Of a stretch of 64,000 nt of DNA, positions 54,283 through 64,000 are shown one piece after another. The stretch spans positions 304,169-368,168 of the forward strand of contig CAMPET010000044.1 of NCBI GenBank assembly GCA_946803715.1. Direction: 5' to 3'. The stretch's first letter is position 1. Every line of letters starts with the position of its first letter. Source of the DNA: Beroe ovata (lineage: Eukaryota; Ctenophora; Nuda; Beroida; Beroidae). The notes beneath the pieces are model-generated. The model searched no databases. It had not been told where the DNA came from and saw only the letters and a program-made list of their open reading frames with translations. The translations under genes were made by a program, and so were the position numbers.

Positions 54283-57200
54283 CTATAACTGATCGGAGTT
54301 TCTTTTCCGATTGACAATCTTCAAACTCGCCCCATTTAAAGTATAATTCGCCCCTGCTTCATCACCACGAGACTCGACATTAATCAGATGAGATTCGTCC
54401 TCCCTGGATGTCGAATACTCGACAGAAATCCTATCCCGAAATTGCAGCTCTGATGTGGTCGTTTCAGTTCCCGATCTCCTTCTTGCTGTCCCGAATAGAT
54501 AGTCCATATTCTCCTTATTAATGGTCATCTCTTTCAGCCTAGATTTACTGCTCTTCCGGGATGAAATTTCTGTCGTGCCATACTTAGAGTTAGTAGGATG
54601 GGCACTGCTCGATGATGCCTGTTCCGTGAATGAAACATCAGTTGATGAGTTATCAACACTGGTATCCACTACGGAGTATCCAGGGAAACTCGTTTCCGCT
54701 CTGATATTGGTGACCCCGTGTTCTGCATCATGTCTCCTCTCGTCACGTAACCCCTGCGCACGTGATCCGCCACTCATATCACCTGATCTCTGCTCAACTT
54801 CCAGTGACTCCCTAGTCGTATCACGTGACACATCATCAGCACCACTTATCTCAGCCGCTGTGGAACTATCTGTCATGCCGTTTGATACTCCCGTCAGACA
54901 TTCCTCCTGGAGTTTTCTCAGATACTCCGCAAGTGTTTCGTCAGCCATGACAGAGTTGGTGATCGTATGCCGGATGTGCTCCGCCAACGTGTACACGTTC
55001 TGCTCGTTACCCGCACCGTGTGACTCATCCATCTGCTCGGGTGTGTTATAGTACCAGGCTTTTGCCCGCAACTCCCGCGACAATCTCTCCGCTTCAGCAG
55101 TGATTTCCGCTGGGAGAGCGGTGAGTTTGGCGAGTTTTATACCGTAATCTTTGGTAGTTGCGGAGCCTTTGCTCAGTTTCCGAAGAAATTGGACCTTCTC
55201 ATGTGTCGAACCGGGGGCCAGCTCGTAGTTGACCTAGAGATGAAACAGTTCATTGTAACTGAACATTGAGCCAATTATTGTAATTGATTGAGAAGCCCTC
55301 GAAGCAATGAAATACAAGGAGTCAATTGCACTGGCAGGTTATTCTGTTACTCAAAAATACTTCAATTCCTCACCTGGAAATGATAGTTGACCACATTTGG
55401 GTAGATGTTTGCCATATACTCTAGCTCATGGAAGTGAGTAACGAAGAACACGGTGCATGAGGCCCCAGCTCTGGTCAACATGTGCTCGGAAATTGCGAAA
55501 CAGAGGGCAGCCCCCTCCTCTACCCCCGTGCCACGCCCTAACTCGTCTATTATCACCAGGCTCCTATACGGGAGGGGTATCTAATAATATACCGGGTTAT
55601 ATGGTATTGGATACGATTATTGAAATATCCCGGGCACGGGGCATGGGTTCGTATGCGTGACAATCATATATGACTCCCATGACTGATGTCCGTCCTACCT
55701 CTCAGATACATTATCCAAGATGTGCTTCATTTCCCGCATCTCAAGGGTGAACGTCGAGGCGTTGGTTTCGATGTCATCATCGCATCCAATTCTAGAGAAT
55801 ATGTTGTCCACGAGTTTGAGAGAGGCGTACGAAGCAGGGATGAAGCAACCTACTTGAGCCATGATCTGCAGAAGGGCGATCTGTTTGATGTATGTGCTCT
55901 TGCCGCTCATGTTGGGACCTGGACGTCGGGTATTTGAACAAAATTGAACCACATTGGGTGCGATGAATGATGGTCAGGGGCTAGAAACCACGACCTGAGA
56001 CTATGGTCGTGAAGAGAAATGACAATAACATGTTGAGATAGGCATAAATATAGAATAGTACCGTCTAACCCGTGATGATGTTGAAGGAGCTAGATCTGGA
56101 AGCGTAAACATCATTTGGAATCGCCTCGACTGACTCTATCTTGCCCAGTATGGGATGGACGGAGTCCTTCAGTGCGAGAGTGTCGGTAAACTCCGGTCTG
56201 GGGATGGGAATATTTGGATACCGGTGATCTGCTTTGTATGAGCATGCCAGGACATGAAATAGAGAGGGACCCCAGTGGAGGTACCGTCTTACCATAGAAT
56301 CATGGGAAGTGGAAAATAGTGAGATAATAACTGCAGAGACAGAGAGCAGAAGTATCGTTACCATGGTAACCACACCTGATGTAGTCGGAGAGAGTGCACA
56401 CAGCAGCGAAGGAGGTTATCATATCGAGCATAGCACTGCACTCTGACAGTTTGTACAGACAGCCAACTAATGGGTATATCTCTTGGAGTAGATTCTTCGT
56501 TACCTTGCCGAACGAAACATTTATAAAAGGATTCCCTTCCAAACATCATACAGATTATACAAAAAGATCAAAAGCGTCGAGATCTGTGATGATTCTGAAG
56601 GTAAGACGTGAAGGACCACATCTATTACATACCTCGTTTGTCATGAGATAAATGTCATTGAGGGATTCGTTGATCCTGTCATTGAGTTTGATAAGGTCAC
56701 CGGTCGTGCAAGTGACACCATTCTTCTGCTTCAGGACCTATGGAAGATGATATATGAGCACTGTTATAAGTTATAACTCATCTAACTGGCCAACCTTATC
56801 CGATTATACTGTATCAGGAAATTGAATTGAAAGGTAACATTCGAAAGAAATGTTGCTGTCATAACCTTAACAAATACTGGCGGTAAGTCAGGTACAACCT
56901 TCATGTTGATCACGATGTAAAACCCCCTTGCCGAGGTAAAGCCTGTCTTGAGAGGCAGATTGTATCTACAGGGATGGGCTTGTTATTTCTCCGAAAACAG
57001 ACCCCTTGTGATCATGGAGAAGGGACAATGATAGTAGTTAGTTTGTGAACTTGTTGAGAGAATCGTGACGTAAATCATTCTTCACCACTCTTCCAAGAAT
57101 ACCTTCCCTATTTTGAGTAGGGAAGGGCATCATTGGTGAATGGTGTTATTTGATTACTGTGGAGAGTAAGATTGTCCTCAGTGCCCCTACCACACTTTCA

Positions 57201-60200
57201 AACATTCAATTTTATATTTTAGGCAGGTTATCGCAGTATCGCACCTCTGCGCTAGTTTTTTGATCGTCTCTGCCACATCATCAACCATCTCTGAATAAGT
57301 CCTCCGGGCAACATCCAAGAGACCATTTAGATGAGGTTTCACCTTGGAAAGAGAAAGAGATATAGATATCAATATGACTCCCTTTTTATCAATGGTTAAC
57401 GAATAATTGTCATCATACGTATTTTTGAATATTATCGACCCACAGCGAAACATTTCTGGGTCCTCATGTTGAGGGCACCCTTCTGGAAGTACGTGTCCTC
57501 GTGGATAATCTGATCGATCTTCGCTCTGATTTGGCTAAATCTTTCATCTTGAAGATTCTGGGAGAATCAATGTCGAATCAGTAAACGCAATCCATTAAAA
57601 CGCCTTACTATGCTTGAGATAGAATATACAAAAGTGTCTTAGGTACCTCATACATGGCTCTGAAAAGATTATTCTTTGACTCCTTGATGGCGTTCCCCAA
57701 CGGTTTCACCAGATCAAGCAGATGCTTCAAGTAGATAATATGGAGGATCCTATTTTCAGCGGTTCTCAATGTCTCCTGCTTGGGTACCTGCCGAGAAGTA
57801 AGAACAGCTCTCAAGTGAACGTATCCTGCCCAACTCACACTAAACTGTGTTCATAGATTGGGCCGAGCAAAGCCCCCAAATTACAGATGTCCAAGGAGAG
57901 GCGATGACATGCCCTTGTCGAGGGTACAAACTCTCTCTTATTTAGTAGTGAGGTTTGTGTTCATTTCTGCTCTACTTCTCAGCTACTTCTATCGCAGGCT
58001 CTATGTCAAAACAAAAGTGCAGGTGTGAAGGAAGTAATGAAAACTTCGAAGGCCAAACATGAGAGACGGTTTTTTAATTTCTAATATATAAACCTGGATC
58101 AGGAGGGAGATTGTGGTGTCAACGTCTACGAATCTGCCGAGCAGAGACTCCAGACTGTTGAACAGTTCTTCATTGCTGAGCAATTCATCGACACAGTCTT
58201 GACGCAGAGTAATGGTGTCAATGTCACACGGAGGTTGCAAGATAGTGGACCTGAGCAGATAATATCCGTCACTTTTCCCGATTAGCAACCTTTTTGATTT
58301 TACAAATTTGTTCATCCAGTAACATTATTCGATAGAAGTTCGCATTCCCGCCTTCTTCACTCGAAAGCAGACAAATTTACGCGCGTCGCGCGCGCGACTC
58401 CTGTTTTGGTAGATTTGAAATGACATGCTTTTCACGTCAGCGAATGTTATCTGCTAGTTCGTAAAAGATGTTTTAGCATAAAATTTGCGCCATGGTCCAA
58501 AAATAATAGTGTTTCCGTTCCCTATGACCTATCTGCATTCATATTTCATGGAATAAGGAATTTCATTCTAAATTTCACTCAAATCAGCCTTATAAGTTAA
58601 AACTTACTTAACTGAAAAACACAAAAGATAAGTAGGTACCAAATGCGGAATGCCGAATGAGAATTGCGAAACGATGTTGAATGAACAAACACAGGCACGC
58701 ACGAACATTGCAAACCTGAGTAGTTTTGCGCCCCCAGAAGTTTTTGTTCTGTTCACTACTCCAAAGAGTGAATCACGTGACCTCATATCTTGTGCATTGC
58801 ACACCTGTCAAGAGAAATGTTTTACCGTAGTTCTTACCCACAATAAGATGATAAGATGTATCCCCAGCAAACTGATTTCCACTGGAATCCACTCAGCTTG
58901 TATGGAAATTTACCAATCTGGGCATGATCGGGATGGCCCAGATTCCGTTATCGATCATAACACCCTAACCATATTTAACCTTAGTACGTCTTCTGATATG
59001 ATTACCAGTTCCAGAAGTCTAGCTGTAGTAGCGTCAATGAGGGTTGACTTATCCGAGCCACTGAACACTATCGGTATTGTGTGAGGTGCGAACACAGTGT
59101 GCTGGATAAACTCTATGTATCTAGAAAAAGAACGATGGATTTAAAATAGAGTTAAATCTTAAAATGGAGCTACCATAGAGTTTTCAAAGACTTACCAGTA
59201 GATGAAACATTTTACCATTGGTAAATTCACTATGGGTAAATCGGTAATTAAATAGAATTGAATGGTAAATTACCGGTTCATTCTATTCAATCAACTTATT
59301 TATGATCTATCAACGTCGTACCAAATGATGCTTAGTGAAATTCATTTCCTTGTTATGCGCCCGCTACTCACTTGAGGAGCGCCCCCACCGCAGCTAAGCA
59401 ATAGTACTTGTCTTTACTATGAAACTCTTCCAGACCATCTATAGACATGTGCTTCACATATTGCAACCCCATACTTTCACTGAAAAAGGAGGAATAATTA
59501 ATGTCTATAGTAACAAATGGAGAATAAGGGAGTATCAAATCAATGGGAATTTGGAAACAAATGGGAGGTCTATTAACTATTTCCCAAACACATACTTACT
59601 TGAAATACTTTCTCTGTACTGTAGTTAACGGGCATGATGTCGCTTCTGCCACCAATTTGTATAATTCGGACTGATTCCCTGCTTCTGAAACTGAACTAGA
59701 ACATGAATGATAGCTTCTTAACTGCCAATTTATTCAATCTCTACGTATATGGTGGTAATGAAACTGATGCGTTGGACGGAATTCGCTGATTTGTATCTAA
59801 ATTCCGAATATGGAGAGGGGTGGTCACGGCTGGTATCATAAACCGGGAGAAATAAAAACCTGTGTTTGGAAAGATGATCTCTACTGGGTTAAGGATGTTG
59901 AGTTTGGTTAGTGTCCTCACATAGGTCGCTGTATCCGTGTACTGAGATAAGACCACGTTTGGAGACTTCATATCCAAGCTAGCAATTCCTATCTCGCACT
60001 TCGCATGACCTCTCCCTTGCACCACAGCAACTGTGTTTGATCAATAGATTGCAGAAATTGCTAACATGATCATTGATCAATGATCATCACGTTCTACAGT
60101 GACATAGCAATATTCTCCTATTTCATTCTCAGAGTACCTATCATAACAGAGTCGGGGAGGGCTGGTGTGACGGAGGGAGTAGAGGTTTTCGTTGTCCTTG

Positions 60201-60330
60201 GTGTTCCCGAGTTCCTGGCTGACGCTGGTGTGGAATGACGTGCACGAGATGTACTGAGTGGAGTAACACGACTGCCAGGTGTGGCTTGCTCATGACGTGG
60301 AGTTGTGGAATGTGTTTTAGATAATGTATC
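54283..60330 (-). CDS. MSH4: meiotic MutS homologue MSH4, 17 exons traced
   Basis: The exons run 60330-60138, 60030-59860, 59684-59600, 59479-59372, 59120-59006, 58804-58716, 58250-58094, 57787-57647, 57557-57444, 57342-57245, 56965-56866, 56737-56633, 56503-56376, 56197-56070, 55918-55699, 55563-55374 and 55233-54283. All phases agree and give 1030 residues without the true N-terminus. The diagnostic MSH4 block is [19 protein letters not shown]. The middle has the MutS core (TPEQ-like [32 protein letters not shown]). The ATPase has Walker [10 protein letters not shown] and Walker [12 protein letters not shown], then [11 protein letters not shown]. With MSH5 it forms a clamp that stabilises meiotic crossover intermediates. 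The last exon carries a long Ser/Asp-rich tail absent from vertebrate MSH4. The start lies upstream of 60330 and is not resolved; exon candidates near 60570-60482 and 60790-60650 do not join cleanly. Confidence 0.95.
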
Positions 60331-60973
60331 CTGAAAAGTTCATCTTGATCCGAATATACCAACATTATATAGGACTGAGCTGCTCCTGTCAATTCCTAAG
60401 ATGATCACACAGTTTTCAATGGTCCATAGTGGCAGTTCAGAAGTTGCCATTATTGTACCAACATTAGAGGGGGTTTTGAAAGGAACTGTTATTGAGCCCC
60501 TCCCACTTGTTGAAACACTAGCATTCCCAACCAAAGGTGAAGGATGGACAGCTATACCTGAAACATGTTTGTTTTGTTCTGGTTAAGTTTTGACATATCA
60601 TAGACATTAGTTTTTCCAATCATACTGCTAGTATGATACCAAGTGTTGACCAAAATTTTTATTACACTGACCGCTTTTGTGATTTTGTATCCTCAAGTGT
60701 GGCTTTGGGTGCGGACTATCAGAGTCAGAAAAACTAATATTGTATTTACACTGTTTAGTTTGCCCAACTTTCATCATCCCCAGGCCCAGTTTCTTGCGCT
60801 ACTAAATGAGTTCAGTTTATAAAGTTTCCTGGTTCAGAAATTAAACACAGAAAAAGCAAAACCTTGAATATATCCCCTCTAAAAATTAGTATCGCGAATT
60901 GAAAAATCTCTTCCTAGCCAAGAACAGCCTTGTCTTTAAATATTCAACTTGGATCACCCTATTCTCCAAATAA
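60331..60973. other. probable MSH4 5' region
   Basis: A minus-strand segment at about 60570-60482 has an acceptor (tgtttcag), an open Ser/Thr-rich frame and a GTACAA donor. Another, near 60780-60650, begins ATGATGAAAGTTGG and stays open to a donor. These two join in phase, but the junction to the exon at 60330 would be out of phase, so the model is left open. Confidence 0.4.
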
Positions 60974-61540
60974 CTAGGAGTTTCTATCTCTAGAAACATT
61001 CCAAAAGATGGTATCAGAAAAAAGCCCATTTCTTAAAAACTCAGATTTATATTTCTGAAGATTAATTTTAAAATTTAACACATTGCTTGAACTTCTGACA
61101 TAAGAGGGAAGTTTGTTCCACAATATTTTGACTCTTTCAGAAAGAAATCTCCTGTGAAGCTTTCTTACACTACTAGGTGTAAATGAGGATAAAATATTAC
61201 TTCTATGGGAACCGAATCTAAAGATATGTTTTAAACCATTCAGATCATTATATGCCTTATAATTTTCAATAAGGTCACCACGGTTACGACGTTCTGCCAG
61301 TGTAGTAAGCTGTAGATGCCCAAGCCTCTTGGAGTATGGTAACTGGCCCATCCCATCAATCATTCGGGTGAAGCGCCTCTTGAGCTCAAGCATTAAAGGC
61401 CAGTTGCTCAGGCCAGGAGAAGGGTTCCACACTTGCACTCCATACTCAAGGTGACAGGTGCGGCCTTATCAAAGCTTTGTAAATTCTGAGCATGACATTC
61501 TTTCCTCTCAAAATATAATTTCTCAAGACCCAACATATCA
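60974..61540 (-). pseudogene. 3' end of a non-LTR retrotransposon ORF2 (broken)
   Basis: The minus-strand frame 61438-60974 encodes the C-terminal region typical of Jockey/CR1-like elements: LPYSKRLGHLQLTTLAERRN, DLIENYKAYNDL, then RRFLSERVKILWNKLPSYVR, ending at a stop. The upstream part (LRIYKALIRPHL) lies in another frame; a small insertion near 61458 breaks the reading frame before LEYGVQVWNP. The reverse-transcriptase catalytic core is missing. This is a 5'-truncated, decayed copy. Confidence 0.85.
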
Positions 61541-62543
61541 TTTGATTACACTTATACTAATGTAATTACTGATCTGGTCATTCCAAAGAAAGGAATCTGG
61601 GCATCCAGCAAAGCAATTCGCCACAGGAAATGGATATTCCCACGAGGCGTCGCTTGACCCAATGTCCCAATGTTCCCGCGCTGCGTGATCTGGATACTCT
61701 TTGTTTTTTACGACTTTTCAGATCACCGAGTAAATAAGAGGCGCCGCGCAACGTGTGCATAGTGACCCTATGCCCCCTGAATCATGTCACTCAAATACCG
61801 TACACCCCAATTTCATAACTTACAAATCCACTGCACGCCTCTGAAGACTGAAGACTCAAGACTGTGGATGACCATGGTGGATTGTGGTAGCAGGAGGAAC
61901 TTAGTTACTCACCAGACACCAGAAATGTTATGGTCTCAAAATACGAACTATTGGTGAATATTTCATAGCTGAAAGACTGAGACTCTTTCAAAGAGTGAAA
62001 CCATATTGGAACAACTTGCGGATATCAGTTAGAAGTGCATCTAATCTGAACTCCCTCAAAAGTCTTCTGGAGCAATATAGAGTGAAGATCTGATAATTTA
62101 GGTGTAGCATGTGTATTGTGTATTCCTTGGTGTTAAATAAGATTGAGCATTTTCAGTCTCCTATTATAACTGTCTAGTGTCTACTGACGGAATTATTCAT
62201 GGTTAATCATCAGATAAGTCATAAGACAAGGGCAAGTGAAGATGGGAGTGAGTGATTCGTATCCTGCACTTAGTTAAAATAGCACATGTAAAAGTGAAGA
62301 AATCGCCTCAAAATCAACTCTCCTATACTCAATATGAACAATAGCACAGAGTTTATAATCGACCATCAACAAGCATTCACGCCAAATTGCAACAAAACGA
62401 AATCAAGAAATGACACGTATACATAATATGACTCATATCGATATGGGCTGTATCGTACACACCAGCGCAATTAAAATACAGCGCGATTAAAATACAGTAG
62501 GCGCCCCGATTTCACGGCACGCCTATAGAGAGCATTGCAATTT
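61541..62543. other. no gene seen
   Basis: This is AT-rich sequence with remnants of repeats. The phrase cacgcctctg occurs near 61833 and again near 63170. No exon. Confidence 0.5.
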
Positions 62544-62661
62544 TTGCTGGATGTTATAGTTATCTGTCCATTGTTTCTTGCGCGCGGCGCGCGCGCCTTC
62601 ATCGAAGGCCGAAATGAAAATCAAGGCGCGCAAGAAACAATGGACAGATAACATCCGGCAA
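62544..62661. repeat. GC-rich foldback repeat
   Basis: Arms of about 35 bp (atgttatctgtccattgttt on the left, with a 6-bp insertion, and its complement on the right) flank a gcgcgcggcgcgcgcg core. The right arm aagaaacaatggacagata closely matches 4294-4312. A further related segment follows at about 62825-62955. Confidence 0.8.
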
Positions 62662-63026
62662 TACAGTACATTGGGGTGTATGAGCCGCGCGCCCGCGCCG
62701 CGCGCGCGTAAGTGCGCGTTTTTCTCAACCAATCAGCGTTTTGTAAGATTTTATTTGACCTCAGTTTCTCGCTGTGCACACGTTGCGCGCCTCTGTTTTA
62801 CTCAGTGAACTGAAAAGTTGTAGAAAGGAGACGCACAGCGCGCACAGAGTATTTGGGTCACGCAGCGCCTTCATCAAAGATCGAAACTGCTTTGGGCCTT
62901 CAATGGAGGCGCGCGCGCGCGAGAAACAGGTCAGGTAACATCTGACAATCAGCGTTGAGATGCGCATAAAGTTATTTTAGGATTTTTATTCACAGTTTCT
63001 GGCAGAAAATGCGCGACTCGGCATGC

Positions 63027-63058
63027 CGCGACGCTGCTCATGCATGAGCAGCGTCGCG
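63027..63058. repeat. 32-bp perfect GC-rich palindrome
   Basis: It reads cgcgacgctgctcatg followed by its exact complement. It lies in the GC-rich repeat block preceding the retrotransposon fragment. Confidence 0.9.
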
Positions 63059-63177
63059 TCCCGTTATTGGCAATAAACAAATCAGAAATATTTTCCTTTT
63101 ATACCAGAAATTTTCTCTTTTTCTTTTTCAACAGTGGGGTGTACATGGATACCCCAACACCCCCACGGCACGCCTCT

Positions 63178-63530
63178 GGACTTTGATATCATCTCTATAA
63201 TAGTGAGACAAAGTCACACTTCCTGTTTGGAGCAGCGTAAAATTCCTAGCATTTGGAAAACTGCCAATGTAATAGCCTTACATAAGAATGATTCCAAGTT
63301 AGACCCCTTAAACTACAGGCCAGTTTCTTTGACTTGTATTTTATGTAAGGTGTATGAAAGAATAATTAAGCGACATATATTAAGAGTTGTTAACGGCAAA
63401 ATAAATACTAACCAACATGGATTTATAGAGGGTAAATCATGTTTTTCTAACTTGTTGGAGACCATTGATTCCATCCTTGAGATGCTTGAACAAGGCTTCC
63501 CTGTTGATGTTTTCTATTTTGATCAGTGGT
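63178..63530 (+). pseudogene. reverse-transcriptase fragment of a non-LTR retrotransposon
   Basis: The frame contains the palm-domain block of non-LTR reverse transcriptases: IPSIWKTANVIALHKND, LNYRPVSLTCILCKVYERII, NTNQHGFIEGKSC, then PVDVFYFD where the LDFSKAFD motif should follow. The alignment stops abruptly at about 63520 and the catalytic F/YxDD box is absent. It is a truncated, inactive piece, on the strand opposite to the fragment at 60974-61540. Both could come from the same element family. Confidence 0.88.
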
Positions 63531-63586
63531 GCAAATCCGTGTTTTTCATTGGGGGGTATAATCCGTTCTTAGGGGCATATTTTTGA

Positions 63587-64000
63587 CTTTTTCTCGAATT
63601 GGGGGGGGATGGTAGTAAAAAGTGTTATTTAGATAATTGAGTTATGATTGAAAATGACCGACGGTAATTGACCGTTCACATGAAGTCGAACTCATGGGAC
63701 ACATCATAAGAGTAACACAAAGACTGGGGAAAATGGCATTGACCATAGTGTCGCGAAATTAATATCAAAATGGGTAAAAAAAACTAGAAAATACTAGTAC
63801 CAACTATAGTAGCAACACCGTAGGTCTATAATCTACAGTAGGTTTAAAGGTGAAAACGTGATTAGCCTGTAGCGTTAGCTTTGGAAAAGATTAAAGATGT
63901 TATGCACTGCACCAGTTTGCTTGTTCATCCCTGTATACATTGCCCAGAGTCCATACATTTTGGAGGGGAAGATATTTGCAATTATTGGAGGGGATGGCAC
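63587..64000. other. no gene seen
   Basis: This is AT-rich sequence after a short run of G (63601-63608). No frame or structure worth naming. Confidence 0.5.

Noticed and set aside
1-64000. CRISPR arrays, bacterial operons, rRNA or tRNA genes
   Set aside because: The tandem repeats found are eukaryotic minisatellites without spacer structure. I recognised no tRNA or rRNA by eye, though a covariance-model scan would be needed to exclude tRNAs.

Overview
This is nuclear DNA from an animal. The genes carry GT-AG introns of about 100 to 2000 bp, and the coding content is metazoan: two 7TM receptors, cilium genes, a villin-headpiece protein, mitochondrial ribosomal protein L12 and the meiotic MutS homologue MSH4. 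Gene density, short introns, several intronless genes and many short GC-rich hairpin repeats suggest a compact genome, perhaps a non-bilaterian. No feature fixes the lineage and I do not name a species. There is one assembly gap (6698-7103) and isolated ambiguous bases at 4718, 8886, 11388, 32503 and 45781. All splice junctions were read by eye from GT/AG signals, homologue alignment and reading-phase agreement; none has transcript support.

Region 1 (1-12.6 kb): an intronless rhodopsin-like receptor (929-1972, +), two exons of a ZRANB3/SMARCAL1-like SNF2 helicase (-), three-exon MRPL12 (2723-3425, -), a block of palindromes and non-autonomous DNA transposons (2.3-5.2 kb), a divergent second receptor (9499-10569, +), a weak EGF-like exon pair (-), and a second repeat block (12.0-12.6 kb).

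Region 2 (13.1-26.2 kb): four consecutive same-strand cilium genes: DNAAF11/LRRC6 (dynein-arm assembly), CC2D2A (transition zone), CFAP45 and EFHC1 (doublet-microtubule inner proteins). Three of them have a splice-acceptor-like sequence just before the ATG. This suggests 5'UTR introns or possibly trans-splicing of an operon-like unit.

Region 3 (27.2-51 kb, mostly - strand): an unrecognised serine-rich protein (27206-30582) behind an upstream island of 11 CACGTG sites; a repeat-rich spacer with a 550-bp tandem duplication; an acidic villin-headpiece gene (35668-39832) with two equal-sized alternative terminal headpiece exons; a small predicted membrane protein (40619-42373); and a ten-exon gene with a SAM-like N-terminus, an acidic middle and an AKAP-like amphipathic helix (44344-50974). 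The introns of the last gene hold three small intronless genes. Compatible phases mean the last three minus-strand units could be one locus.

Region 4 (54.3-60.3 kb): MSH4 on the minus strand, 17 exons traced, with an unusually long serine/acid-rich C-terminus. The right edge (61-64 kb) holds broken non-LTR retrotransposon pieces in opposite orientations and GC-rich foldback repeats.
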